A DNA stretch of 64,000 nucleotides, from assembly GCA_964036665.1 (NCBI GenBank), contig OZ038528.1:7880501-7944500 (forward strand). Direction: 5' to 3'. The stretch comes from Gordius sp. MW1. Lineage: Eukaryota > Nematomorpha > Gordioida > Gordea > Gordiidae. The translations under genes were made by a program, and so were the position numbers. The notes under the pieces were generated by a model. The model worked only from the letters and a program-made list of their open reading frames with translations. It ran no database searches and was not told where the DNA came from. Below, in pieces: positions 1-11,600 of this stretch (position 1 is its first letter; each line of letters opens with the position of its first letter).

Positions 1-930
1 ATACTTACGACTCGTTTCTTAAAATGGCTTCTTTGATCAACAGTATGTACCTTTCTTTCAGCCCGTTGGAAGCAGAATGGTAAGGGGCTGTCCATCGCTG
101 ATTAATTCCTCTCATCTTGCAAAAATGCTGTAACTCCTGTGTTGTAAAAAAGGCTGGGTTTTTGTTTGGTCGACCTTTGATTAGTCAACTAAACATAAAC
201 TGACCAAGAGTTTGACCAAAATTTCTTTGGTCTGTTTATGAGACTGAGAAAAACACACCAAAAAACATTTGGTCTGTTTGTGTTTAGTAGACTAAAACTA
301 AAGGTCGACCAAACAAAACTTAGCCGTTTTTACAACAATATTCCTGACCTTTGAATTGCGGCCCCTATCTTATGAGACTGAGAAAAACACACCAAAAAAC
401 ATTTGGTCTGTTTATGTTTAGTAGACTAAAACTAAAGGTCGACCAAACGAAACTTAGCCGTTTTTACAACAATATTTCTGACCTTTGAATTGCGGCCCCT
501 ATCTGATATTAAAAAAGATGGGATCACGAATCTCGCAAACGTTTCGCCATGTTTTTTATTATGGTCATCTCAAACATTTCTACCCATTGAGCTATTGCCC
601 ACAATAATCAGGTATGATTTACCCTTTAGAGGGCCCATAATATCCATGTGTACTTGAATCCCAAGGTCTGTGGCTAGGTTGACAATCTATCACGGTGCTT
701 TCTTCGCCGCCGCGGCGGTGTAATTGCAACTCCGGCACCCTTTTGCTAGGCTCAACAAGTCATCGTCGAGAGTCGGCCAGATTCTTAGACTATCATGCCC
801 CTTCATGCATTCACTTGATCCCCACGCAGCCCATATGTAGTCTTCGGAGTACGGCTCCTATTAATTTAGCCAAAATTTTTTATTCGTCGCAATTTGTAAA
901 ATACTATGTTTTTGGACTCGTATAACTTTG
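1..930 (-). pseudogene. Decayed Ty3/gypsy (Mag-like) integrase, split by a MITE
   Basis: Read on the minus strand, pieces of a retroelement integrase core appear. Near 620-670 there is a run like HMDIMGPLKGKSYLIIV, near 510-530 the LISDRG stretch, and near 20-120 the block with FCK, RGI, PYH, SNGL and ERY that surrounds the catalytic glutamate in gypsy integrases. Several stops and frame changes separate them, so this is a dead copy. It most resembles the integrase of the Mag-type element at 21105-25323 (shared GKSYL and PYHxAS motifs). The MITE-like unit at about 140-505 sits inside the integrase, between the second Asp and the Glu. The element continues to higher coordinates (RNase H at 2230-2610) and runs off the left edge of the window. 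Type is inferred from motifs only. Confidence 0.7.
140..505. mobile_element. MITE with inverted ends and a tandemly duplicated right half
   Basis: The left end TTGTAAAAAAGGCTGGG followed by TTTGTTTGGTCGACC is repeated in inverse at 300-337 (GGTCGACCAAACAAAACTTA, then GCCGTTTTTACAACA), so the unit has imperfect terminal inverted repeats of about 50 bp. The right half plus about 35 bp of flanking integrase sequence (TTGAATTGCGGCCCCTATCT) is then repeated directly, copy one ending near 372 and copy two near 505. The duplication includes host-element flank, so it happened after insertion. Superfamily not assigned. Confidence 0.6.
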
Positions 931-1182
931 CCAAGTGTTTTTCGTAGTGGCGTTTTGGCCCATAAGTGACAATCATCTTCTGTTTGCCTCACACTTTTAA
1001 CTGACGTAACCCAAGATCGTTCAAGCTACGTTGTCTCACTATGTCCAAAGATATAAATAGATTTGTAGAGTCTTTAGGGATTTTCTAGTTAACGTGATAC
1101 GCGTGTTCGTTCTTTCTGGACAAAAAATCTTCGTATTTTTCGATTACTTGTTGTACTCAAACTTTGTCATGTAACCTGATAC

Positions 1183-2182
1183 AAGAGAACTGCACGAGTT
1201 AGGTTCGGGTTGAAAATATTAAAATGCTTTCGGGTCGGGTTTGGGTTGAAAATTTTAATATGCTTTCGGGTCGTATCGGGTTGGATTTAAAACGTCGTGT
1301 CAAAAGTTATGAATCTTACATAGTAGAATACAAGTGGCAGATCTTTTAAATTAATGCTATTTTAATATCCAAATGTATAATTGAAGATCATTCATTCAGT
1401 TAATTAAATTCCTTTTGTTTTTTAAATCTAATTGTTTTAATTTGGACGCAAATTTGAATTTGACTCTTGAAAGGTAAAATATATCAAAAATAATATTTTT
1501 AAATTTTAAATAGTGTGAAGTGGTAGTTTATTATTAATTTAAAACTACATAAATATATGTTCATAAAACAAATAAAAGTAAATTTATTAAATGATTCATT
1601 TGCAAAACTATATATTTCAAATTAAATGTTATCCGATATTGTAGATGCTGTCATATTTATACATCACTAAAATAAATCATTCAAATATATTTAGTAATCA
1701 AAATCTGTGGTTTCATTTAGTTTCATAAATTCCACTCTAATTTGTCGATTAAATTTTAAACACACCCTCATGGGCGTAACCAGGATTGAAATTAGAGGGG
1801 GGCAATAATGATTAAGGGAGGGACAAATTAACCATTTTTTTAAATTTTGGCCAACTGATAAAATATCTAAGATTTTTCGGATTTAAAGGGGGCAGCCGCC
1901 CGTCACTGCCACCCCTTGGTTACGCGTTACGCCCATGCACACCTTAATTTGTCTTAGGCTCGCCTTGAAAAACAAAATTTAAAACACGTTCGGAAGGGAT
2001 TCGGTTAAAAAATTTAAACGCTTTCGGGCCGGGTCGGGTTAAGGTTAAAAATTTTAAAATGCTTTGGGTAAGGTTCGGGTTGAAAATTTAGAAATGCTTT
2101 CGGGTCGAGTCGGGTTGAAAAACTTAAAGTGCTTTCGGGTTGGGCGGGTTCGGGTTGAAAAAAGTGACTTTGCAGTTCTCTA
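1183..2182. mobile_element. Non-autonomous hAT-like element rich in CGGGTCGGGT repeats
   Basis: Ends are AGAGAACTGCA on the left (from 1184) and its inverse TGCAGTTCTCT on the right. The flanks are CCTGATAC (1175-1182) and CCTCATAC (2183-2190), a 7/8 match for an 8-bp target-site duplication. The subterminal regions (1204-1300 and 1985-2165) are built from degenerate repeats of GGGTTGAAAATTTTAAAATG plus CTTTCGGGTCGGGT. No coding sequence is visible. It lies between the gypsy RNase H and integrase remnants and carries a smaller MITE at 1769-1937. Confidence 0.55.
1769..1937. mobile_element. MITE of the CATGGGCGTAGCC family
   Basis: The ends are CATGGGCGTAACCAGG and the inverse GGTTACGCGTTACGCCCATG. 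The 8-bp flanks are CACACCCT (1761-1768) and CACACCTT (1938-1945), 7 of 8 identical. The inside is A/T plus G-runs (AGGGGGGCAATAATGATTA) with no ORF. Related copies or fragments occur at 7390-7516, 14305-14484, 18958-19000, 20690-20781 and 36190-36258. The 8-bp duplication suggests hAT mobilisation. Confidence 0.7.
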
Positions 2183-2229
2183 CCTCATACCAAGAGGGCC
2201 CATCTAGTTAATCGTGAAACCATTGTTCC

Positions 2230-2610
2230 TTGCCTCTTTTGCTTTAGTCAAAAATATAAACTAACGGTCTATGATCCATCATAGATGTAACGCATCGTTC
2301 TTGTATATAGTTATTAAACTTTTAAAACATATAGACTACCGCCAGCGCTTCCCGTTCAAAAAAATTGAATATCAACTTTTACTATCGCTTAACACTCTTA
2401 AAGCCTATGCAACCATTTGTCATTTCTCCTCTGTGGCTCGTTGTTGTAAGATAGCCCATAATCCTTTATCAGATGCGTCTATGACAAGGCGTGTCTCCCA
2501 ATCCATTAAAGTCTGCTAGCACGGGGCCTCAGTAAGCGCGGACTTGATAGCATCAAATGCAGCTTGTTGTTCTCCACCCCAGTGGTAAATCACGTTTTTT
2601 TCCATAGTTG
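2230..2610 (-). pseudogene. Decayed Ty3/gypsy RNase H fragment
   Basis: On the minus strand, from about 2610 down, the frame reads GGEQQAAFDAIKSALTEAP, a stop, then a VIDASDKGLWAILQQ segment. This is the end of a gypsy reverse transcriptase and the first RNase H motif (Asp-Ala-Ser). Several in-frame stops follow. Together with the integrase remnant at 1-930 in the same orientation it forms one broken gypsy copy that the 1183-2182 element interrupts. Confidence 0.7.
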
Positions 2611-2897
2611 GAGAGTCCCCGAAAGGATATCCTCCAATCTCGAGTTTATTTTATTTTATAAAGCTACAATTATAAACGCGTAATTTATAAATATGTATGT
2701 AAAAAAGGTCGTATTATAGTAATAAGGGAAATTTCAGGGTAACGCGGAGTCGGGGTTTGTGTTAGGCAGGGAGAAGCAAGGTGAAGAGTAAATTACTGTG
2801 TCTGATTATACTATCATTACTAGACTTTTTTGTGGCCTAAAGTACTATTGCAAACTGGTTGTGGTTACATTTGTTGGCCTTAAATTTTGCTTATTTT

Positions 2898-4230
2898 TTA
2901 TGCTTTGATAAGTCTTTGTATGTTTTCTAATGCAAGGGCATCAGGAAACCATTCTCTGGAGGGGAGATATGCAGGATTCTTATCAGTTGGTACCCATTCC
3001 AAGCATTGCTTTATCAAAATTACACGGTCCATACCATTACTATAGAAAATTCGTGACAACGCTTCTTTTTCAATATGTAAAACGCATTCTTGGAGTCTGT
3101 GCAAACGTTTGGATTCATGTTGGGGTATGAAGAAATCACTCTCATTAAAGCGATGGGTATCGCCACGAGTTCCAGAAGATTTATGGATGGAATAAACTTT
3201 TGACAGCCAAATAATGCCAGTGCGTCCGATTTTAAGACTGACATCATAGTTACCCGGAAGAATATGCCAATGTATGATGTAGAGGTGTCAGCGGCCACGA
3301 TTTGGTTTAAAGGTATTTCCATCGGGAACAGGAAGGTGAGAGCTTCTCGTGGCTCAAGCAATTTGACTGTTAACTACTTTGTGTTGAAAGGAGGAAGTAT
3401 TGTTGAGGAAGAGGTTATAGCGGAGACAAACCTACTTCATTCAATTATCATATAGCTTTAGTGTGTAAGTATATCCGGGCACACTTGAACAACTAACGGG
3501 TGTGGCTTTAAATTTGAAGTATTGTAGTATGTCATTATTGAGATACCTGAATCAATTTTACGGAAGAATTTATCGTTGATTGTGAGAGAATGGGTAGCAA
3601 GGTTTAAATCAATGGCCAAGTATGACAGGCGGGATGTTGGAGTAAGGATGGACTTGGAATAATTTATGGTGAGGTTCTTTTTCTTACACAGTTTTTTAAA
3701 GTTAGCCATATCCTTAGTGACATCTTGTAGATTGTTACCATAAAATTCGAATTTCATCGAGATATACGTTATAGTGGCATTTCATCACCGCTATCTTACA
3801 AAGATGGAGCATTATTTGCTGATGTACATAGGGGGGAAAACTAGCACCCATTGGTAATACTTTGTACCAGTACTTGCTCCGTCCTAATTTGAAACCGAAT
3901 AAGTGGCTAATGGCTGGTCTAATCGTATAGCGAAAAATGTCGACATATTAATTTTTGTAGCGTTTATGGCCCAACGTAACGACGATGTAATGAGAGATAT
4001 TGTATTGACTTTAATGAGAAGGTATAATGAATGAAGTTCTTTGACACTGCACTAAGATCTGCTATAAGACGTGGACTGCCATCGCACTTTTGTATGAAGT
4101 ACATAAGGGAGGCAATTGTTCTCGGATTTTCTTTGGCAATATCGGCGCCAGGAATTCATTGACCAAGTTGCGGTAAACTTTTGGGATCAAAGGTAAGTAA
4201 GATGGAGTTATGTATCTTTCGTTGTTTTTA
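2898..4230 (-). pseudogene. Decayed reverse transcriptase-RNase H of an unclassified retroelement
   Basis: Minus-strand frames show a reverse transcriptase and then RNase H in the expected order, broken by frameshifts. At 4080-3830 there are pieces of the palm including a VLPMGASFPP-like motif. At 3757-3458 the post-catalytic part reads KKNLTINYSKSILTPTSRLS followed by YLAIDL, typical of the IN..KS.L.P....YLG region. At 3361-3020 RNase H motifs appear (ADTSTSYIGIFF, INLLELVAI, CTDSKNAFYIL). At 2990-2900 the domain ends with WVPTDKNPAYLPSREW, the usual VPT..NPADLPSR ending. This differs from the gypsy and BEL copies elsewhere in the window. It could be DIRS-like or an unusual LTR element; no LTRs or tyrosine recombinase were found. 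Confidence 0.65.
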
Positions 4231-4239
4231 ATTATAGAC

Positions 4240-4870
4240 GTCTCGAGATCCTGGGTTTAAATCCTTTCTTTGCACGTTATACCTAAACGACGATTGAGAG
4301 CGGTGTGGACGAAGGATAGATGTGGCAAAGTTAAGGGGTTGGACGGCTCGCCAATGATAGGGAAACTTCCGCCATCAGGGTCTACCTTCGTCCATTGGGA
4401 AAGAAGATGTTCTGGCACACTGGAGAAGGGCGGTGGCAGCATGATAGGTGAAAAACGTCTGGTTCACCTACCCAAGGACCATGGCAAGGGTATAAAGTTT
4501 ATGAGGTATCTGACGACTGTAGTTGCATTAAAGAGCCATCCAGGAAGCTGTCTATTCCCCAATGGCTTCGGCGGGTGTACACCACTGCCGAGGGTTGCTG
4601 CCACCGTCCTGACGTAAGCCCGTTCACTGCTCCAGAGTCTCAGGCGCCTCTTTTCCGCGAGATGGGGGCGCCTTCCTTTGAGCTATATATCTATGATTTG
4701 GGGGGGAAAGAGTTTTTGGGTTCGATCCCCAGGTCAAATTGCCACATTAGACCCTACCCGAACCCCGGTTAATTTATAATTTACTCCAGCCCGGCCCAAA
4801 ATGGTCGGGTCGAGCTTCGGGGGTGGGGCCATGCAAGGTTCTAACCCTTCCCCAAAAGTTATATCTTCAT
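4240..4870. repeat. Unclassified GC-richer repeat with a B-box-like motif
   Basis: This block is clearly more GC-rich than its surroundings. It contains GGGTTCGATCCCCAGGTC near 4719-4736, which fits the Pol III B-box consensus of tRNA-derived SINEs. No A-box, clear ends or duplication could be placed. Open frames of up to 115 codons run through it, but none resembles a known protein. It could be a SINE or a LINE 5' end. Confidence 0.35.
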
Positions 4871-5429
4871 CAACAAATTTTACATTATATTATAGCCATG
4901 TCTTAACTTGGGATTGATTCTTAACAAATTTGTATGTCCGACATATAACAAAGCAGCGATTAACGAGATGCAAAAATTAAATAAATTGATTATTGATATG
5001 GAAGCGTTATAATCTAAATTTTAAATCTTAAATAAAAGAAATATAAAAAATATCTTTAAGTTTTGAATCGAATATTGGCACAAAAAATGAATATAAGCAA
5101 AAATTTGAATTTGAATTCGAAATTTAAATATTAAATTCTCCTCCCCCCATCCTCTATGTTTTTCCCTCTTGATCAATATTTGCTTTACAATGTCTAAGAG
5201 TTATTCTATTTTAGATGATGATAACATTTAAAAAAATCTTTATAACTTCTTAAATTAATTTTAAAGTTAAATGCCATAAGTTAACTGCTTAAGGTTGGAA
5301 TAACTATGTATTAAACAAATTAAGTCAGATGCCTAAAGTCACGTGAACCAATAAACTGTTGTATGCAACGGTAGTTTTGAAACTGATTTATTGTATCAAC
5401 AAGTTTAAATTTAGAATATAGATTTAATA
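4871..5429. other. Intergenic stretch upstream of the fuseless-like gene
   Basis: AT-rich sequence with no ORF or repeat recognised. It must contain the promoter and 5' leader of the gene starting at 5430, but no TATA or initiator motif stands out. Confidence 0.5.
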
Positions 5430-8355
5430 ATGTTCACAAATTTTTCATTTAAAAGATGGATCCAATTTATTATTCAACCTTTAGATTATTTAATAGCCAT
5501 ATTTTTAATAGGTCCATTGGTGGTAATATTTTGGCGTTCGGTTTGGGTTGCTCCTGACATAATTTCCATATCAAATCAGACGATTCAAATGATAGAAAAT
5601 GAAAAATCAAATCATTTAATGGAACCAAAAATGTTTCGGAAAACATTGATCCCCATTACCTCTTCGACAGATAATTCCATATTTGAGACAGACTATGAAA
5701 ATATCAAAAAAAATATGTTTAATAACAGCAACAATGTGTCGGATGATATAGATTTTCACTCAAAAATTTATGATTTCCAAAGACTCAGTCAAATTCAGAA
5801 ACGCCTGGCCGTCGCATTTTTTATTATCGGAACTATTTCCTCATTGCTAGCCGTTTTAGGGCAATATAAGATGCAGGATATCATGTCACCTTTGGATGAT
5901 TCAGAGGGAATAATTTATAAGTCCAACCAAAATGATATTGATAAAATAGCATCAAATGCTAAAAATTTATCTTTTATAGACTATAGAGATTATTGCAATA
6001 CCCCGATTACGACCCACAATTTAAAAGAATTAATTCACAACAGAGTTTATTCTTCTATGAATAAATTAAGTTTACCCACATCAATTATAGAGGATAGAGA
6101 TGCAAATGTCAAACATAACAAAAAAATTGCAAGTATTAGTAATTGGAGAAAAAGAATACTTTTCCCTATATACGCATACATAATGTCGGTTTTAGTAATT
6201 TTTCAATGGCGAGGCCTATGGAATTTGTTAAACATATTCGTGGGCTCAACTATCGTCCCAGCTTCAATAATATTTTCGATTGGAATATCAATTTTATTAG
6301 TAAGCGGCTGCGTAAATAATTGTATATCGGTTCCTTTAAATGTATTTACGGATTGGAATCTACAAGATGACATTTTTTTGATACCCACCTTTCTGAAAAC
6401 TCAAGTAAACCACTTGGCTTATTAAGTGAATAAGTTTTTTTGTATTCATAATAATTTCTCAAACACTAATGTGTATAATATTTTAAAAATAATAAAAAAC
6501 TTTGTATATTGTGTCAGGAAATTGAATTATTAATCAATCAAAATGCTTATTTAATTTGAGTTCTTTCGTTATTTTTTGTATAATATTCTTAAATTTTTTG
6601 AAAGCGTTTTTTGATTATCTAGTAGTAATAATTGTAAATTGTCTGTTGCAAAAGCAAAGCATCTATTAATATTTATAGAAAAATTCCTGCGAAATATTTT
6701 AAAATTCAAAATAAAATACAGTAACTTGAATATATTATTAAAATAGCCAGATAGGGATGGAATCTGGTCGTTTTTCAAAGACGCCTGTATAACGGTATTG
6801 CTACTCAACAATTCTGTCGTTCTTTGTTGGAATGGTGCATGGAATATTATTCAAGGATTAGGGAATCTGCTGGGTGTCCCTTCATCATATTGGGTTACTC
6901 TTTACTCGGCAGCAGTTAGCATACCCTTAGTAATTATGATCAAAATTATACTGTATTTCGCATGTCCTTCGATCTGTTACACGGATTACAGAAAAAAACC
7001 TCACAACTCAGGAGACAATTGCGAAATTGTCAATCAAAAATTATTTGATTTGTACGATGCAGACTTCAACAATACGGTAAATAAACAGAGGAAGGATAGC
7101 CCCCGAAAGCAATGCAATCCAGAATTTCAAAACTTAAGTGCGATGAAAGTGGTCGATCGAATAAACGTCGAGAAATCTTCAAAAAAAACTTTAAAATTTT
7201 CATACGTCTGCAAAAATTCATACACATTCCTGGCCAAATTATTTAAATTGAAACGCTTGATTAGCTTGCTCATTCGTCACAGCATATTAACATTGGCTTT
7301 TGCAGCAGTTTTGTCTTATTGGGCTGGTAAGTGAAGCTCTCTTATAAAGGTTTTTTTGTTTTGTTAAAATAACAGTGGTACGCTGAAATCATGGGTGTAG
7401 CCAAGGGGGGCAGGAAGGGATGGGTGCCCCCTCTAAATCCAAAAATTTCATAAATTGATCTATTTGCTCCTCCCTAAACATGCCCCTCTCTAATCGCAAT
7501 GCTGGCTACGCCCGTGGTTGAAATATTAATTTTTTGCCTATACATATTAATATTTACGTGGGCAAAAGCTTCTTAATATTAAAAATGTGTTATATTTAGC
7601 AACTTCATATATAAAAATAAACAAGGCCATTATTATGATTAATTTGAATTGCCAAGTTATACTAGTATAATAAATAATTCCTCATAGTTTTACTACAATT
7701 ACACGTTATAATTTAAACATTTGAAGCAATATCTATAATTATACATTAATTGAGTCGCTTAAAACCCTGAAATATGGCTATCAAAATTTGGTCCAAATAG
7801 CACTTATTTAAAATCACTCGTCTAATACTATGGCAGAGCGACACCCAATGTTGCCATCTTTAATATTGAATTGTCCTAAATTAGAAATCTTTGGCCAAAA
7901 TAACATTAGGCATATATCAACAAACGACAAAATGTTCTGGAATTACGTTGAAAAAATTAAATTTTTTTGTATAAAAATCAAAACACTTTTTGTTTCCGAG
8001 AATTTTCGTTGAAGACCTCTAATGCGGAATTGTAACTTCGGTTCGCCATTAAATAAAATAACTTTAGGATTTATTAAAAACTTATTAAAAATATACATTT
8101 ACAGGTATATGGCTCCTACTGGACTACTACGTTCATTTCGATTATTTCATCATGATGCACTACTTATCATTCCTAGCCTTAGTATGTATGTTTGCCTCAA
8201 ATTCGTTGATTTTCAGGGGCATAATCACGGATAAAGATTTCTTCAACACTAACAACGCCCCTAACACACGCTATGGATCACAAACACTACTAACCGTTAA
8301 GGATAATTGGCTGTTGCCTAAATATATAACCAGTTTTCCGTTAAAACTTCAATGA
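5430..8355 (+). CDS. fusl: Fuseless-like multipass membrane protein, three exons
   Basis: Three exons join in frame: 5430-6404, 6747-7326 and 8105-8355, giving 601 aa. Introns begin CAA|GTAAAC and CTG|GTAAGT and end AAATAG| and TTACAG|, and phases match at both joints. About eight hydrophobic segments are visible, including residues 13-38 (LDYLIAIFLIGPLVVIFW), about 130-155, 240-300, 335-395 and the last 100 residues. Repeated tryptophan motifs (FQWRGLWNLL at about 255-265, CWNGAWNII in exon 2, YWAGIWLLLDYYV across the last joint) and the overall layout match the arthropod Fuseless family. In Drosophila, Fuseless is a presynaptic membrane protein needed for calcium-channel organisation at neuromuscular terminals. 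A hydrophilic loop of about 90 residues precedes the last two segments. The ATG at 5430 is the first in frame, but an upstream exon cannot be excluded. Assignment is by motif memory, with no alignment run. Confidence 0.72.
7390..7516. mobile_element. MITE (CATGGGCGTAGCC family) in intron 2 of the fuseless-like gene
   Basis: The ends are CATGGGTGTAGCC and the inverse GGCTACGCCCGTG. The flanks GCTGAAAT (7382-7389) and GTTGAAAT (7517-7524) match at 7 of 8 bases. It is 127 bp long with no coding potential, same family as 1769-1937. Confidence 0.7.
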
Positions 8356-8406
8356 TCATATTTAAAAAAAAAGATTTTATAACACCATTCTATAAAAAAC
8401 ATAGTT

Positions 8407-8412
8407 AATAAA
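8407..8412 (+). terminator. Polyadenylation signal of the fuseless-like gene
   Basis: AATAAA lies 52 nt after the stop codon. A second AATAAA (8584-8589) could serve as a distal signal and would make the transcript approach the convergent PRORP gene. Confidence 0.5.
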
Positions 8413-8600
8413 ATTAAATGTTTCCTTGTGTAAGTTTAAGTTTTAATTTAACTTGTAAATTGCATTTATGGTAACTATCATGTTTAAAGAATAATCTTAT
8501 TAAGACATAATCCCAATCTTTGATTAAAGTAATTAGCAGAAAATTGGTATAATTGGATGGCTTAATATAAATTCAACTTATCAAATAAAACAAAAAGAGT

Positions 8601-8611
8601 TTTATTTTATT
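8601..8611 (-). terminator. Polyadenylation signals of the PRORP gene
   Basis: On the minus strand two overlapping AATAAA hexamers (plus-strand TTTATTTTATT) occur about 35-45 nt after the PRORP stop codon at 8645-8647, predicting a very short 3' UTR. Confidence 0.5.
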
Positions 8612-8644
8612 TACATAATGTGCAATATCACGGGGTAAATACAA

Positions 8645-11600
8645 TTAACGAATGGATATCTTTGATTCTTTTTGCAAACATAACCAGGTATTAATATTTT
8701 CGTAAACTTTCAACGGCACCCCTGACTCGTAAGGTATGTGCCATTTACATTCGTCTTGTCCTTGGACAACAATGTCATGTTTCAAAGGAGGCTACACAAT
8801 TAGAAGACACATAAAAATTTTAACATATAAATAAATTTATTAATTAAAAAAATTTCATTTAAAATAACAACCAAATTATATTTCAATTTGGTGACAAGAT
8901 TAGAAGAGGGCAAATAATAATATATTTTAATGAGCCTCATAAAAGTCTATAGAAATGATTTAAGAGTTTAGACAACTATTACAGATAAAGAACTAAAGAA
9001 TAAAAGTAACGGGTTAGGTTAAAATCATGAATAAATTCATATTTCTTAGAATATGAGTAATTATATTGAAACATAATAATAAATTGATATTTTAAAAAAT
9101 TGTAAATACGAAATGGTCGAACTTGCTAAACAGCCCTTTATAAACAAAAAAACGAAGGCATGAATGCGCTAAGGAACAATTAAAAAGTTATCTCTGCCTT
9201 TTAAAATAATCAAGATATTGACGAATCTTGGATCTCCTTATCATTCATTACATCTAATATATAAAAATGAAACTATGTATGTGTGTATGTATGTATGCCG
9301 CCATCAATTTTGGAAAACTACCAGACCGATTGGCTCAAAATTTCACAGTTTATTCCTGATTTTAAGATTTGTTCGAGCCAAATCGGTGCAGTAGTTTTCA
9401 AGGGGTCAAGTTTTATACGTTTTAACGTTAAAATCTCAATCAAACGTAACCTGCGTATCATCAATCGTTTGTAGTGTGATAAATGTAGGCATGTGCTGTT
9501 TTTACGATATGAAAGATTGAGTATCAAATTTTTTTTGCTTATTTTTCACGTCAATTATTAATTTTATTAATATAGGACGGTCGTGTCCCCTCCTGCGTGG
9601 CTAAATAAATTAAAAAATCTAATTTTGTCATTTTTTGCGCGTTAAATAAGGAGAAAAATTAAAATAATTTAACAAAGTGCCAATAAATGTTGATATATCT
9701 CAGTTCTTCGTAAATTATTAAGTTCAGAATTAAAAGTTTTATTCAGAAACAAATAATTATAATTATGATATTGTTTCTTAATTACAAAAAATTAAAAAAA
9801 ATAAGGGCCAGGGGGCCAAAGATTTTTCCCTTGGGGGGGGGGCATGGGGCCAGTTCTCTCTTGGGTGGGCCTGGGCCTTGGACCCACTTTAACTATTTGT
9901 TTAAAAATCTTTGCATAATAAACACTTACCAATTATATTTGATATATTCTTAATCTATTGAAACTTATCTATAAGATGATATATATTCTGCTAATACACC
10001 CGGGTAAATGGCAAAACAACGTTTGCCGGGTTCAGCTAGTTATTTATACTTGTTAAAAAAATATTTTAAATTAGTTTAAAAATGATTATTTTTAAACATC
10101 ACGCTCAAAACAAACGTTATAGTAATTAAATCTAATATTTATTTATATCCCCATCCAAAGCCTAGTTGAAATAAAAAATAGGAAATCGTTGGACAATATG
10201 CAGTTGTATAGTATTACCAACATGAGGACCGTGCCATCTAGTTTAACCTTTAGGAGGTAGAGTTGATGCATCTTGCGCCAAATATTAAAGGCGGCACCGT
10301 ATTGCCCGAGCGCGTATTTGTGGTCTCTAAACATGTCTTTGGTCAAGATCGTGGTCCCGAGTCCCGCATGCATGGCTGCGTATATCAAAAAGGGATCATC
10401 TTTCGATCTAAAATACATGGTCTTTTTGATAAATTACTTTTAAATTTAACATTATGTATCTATAAAAATTGCAATATTTCTGGTTAATACACCAAACAAT
10501 GAATGGTTGGGCCATTCCATGTCGATTCGTCGAAAAAATACGATTTCCGACAGACCATCTCAGATCAGGATAATTGAGGGTGGTAGGCCCATAGACTAAT
10601 ATATTAGTCTATGGGTAGGCCTCATTTATAAGAGTAATTTCTGAAATTTTTAGCCATTCTGGGCAAATATTTTTTAAGTTATGGACGTTTAAAGGGCCAA
10701 AATAACGTTCGGGAGCGTTTTATGGATTTTGCTATTTTTGTTATATTTTGAAAAGTAATTGCGTTATTCACTCAAATTTTGGTGCATTTTGTTCCTAAAA
10801 GAATTCTCTATCGAAATAATTTAACCAAAAACCTCAAACTTCTGGGGTTAATTTTTTGTGGTCAAATTAGTAAAAAATCTTAAAAACATGTATGAAATCA
10901 CCAATTTAACAATGTGCACTCCATATGACCCATTATCATATTTCAATCATAAAAAAATTGGGAGCGGCTACGAGATGGTCCAAAATTCGAAAAATTACAT
11001 TTCCACAAAAAATATTTATAGATGGCGGTATCAATTATCACAAGAACATATTATGATGTTTGTTTTACAAAAAATTGCAAACTTATAAAGATTATATGGT
11101 AAATAAATAATACTGGATTAAAAATCAACTTAAATTTTGAACTTTTATCTATGCGATGGGCAAGTAACTGAGTTTGAAAATAAATTTAATTTTAATTAAA
11201 ATTAAAAATGGTCACAACTAGCAAGCAAAATTTTTTAAAACAACTTTCATTCTGCAAAATTTTTTATATTTAGCATGGATCATCAGTAAAAAAATAAAAA
11301 TATATGAGCAATTTTGCCATCATATTAGTATTTATTTTTTTTCAACCTCACATTAATTTTAGTCTCCCCCTATATCATTTAAGTTAAAATTCAAGATCTA
11401 ATTTTTAAACTCGGATAATTGCCCATTGTGCAGAAAAAAAGATCTAAATTTAAGTATATTATTCCAATATTATTTATTTACCATATATTCTTTATAAATT
11501 TGCAATTTAATAATAAACAAACATTATAATATGTCATTGTGATAATTGATTATACCGCCATCTATAAATATTTTTAGGGGAAATGATTTTTCGAATAGTG

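Noticed and set aside
695-925. 76-codon ORF on the plus strand
   Set aside because: It is antisense to the gypsy integrase remnant and has no recognisable content.
4270-4617. 115-codon ORF as a gene
   Set aside because: No domain, overlaps an ORF on the other strand, and lies in a repeat with a B-box-like motif.
4680-4760. A tRNA gene
   Set aside because: Only a B-box-like GGTTCGATCC is present; no acceptor stem or anticodon arm can be folded convincingly by eye.
10858-11088. 76-codon ORF
   Set aside because: It runs along one arm of the foldback element in a PRORP intron; no codon-like constraint is visible between the arms.
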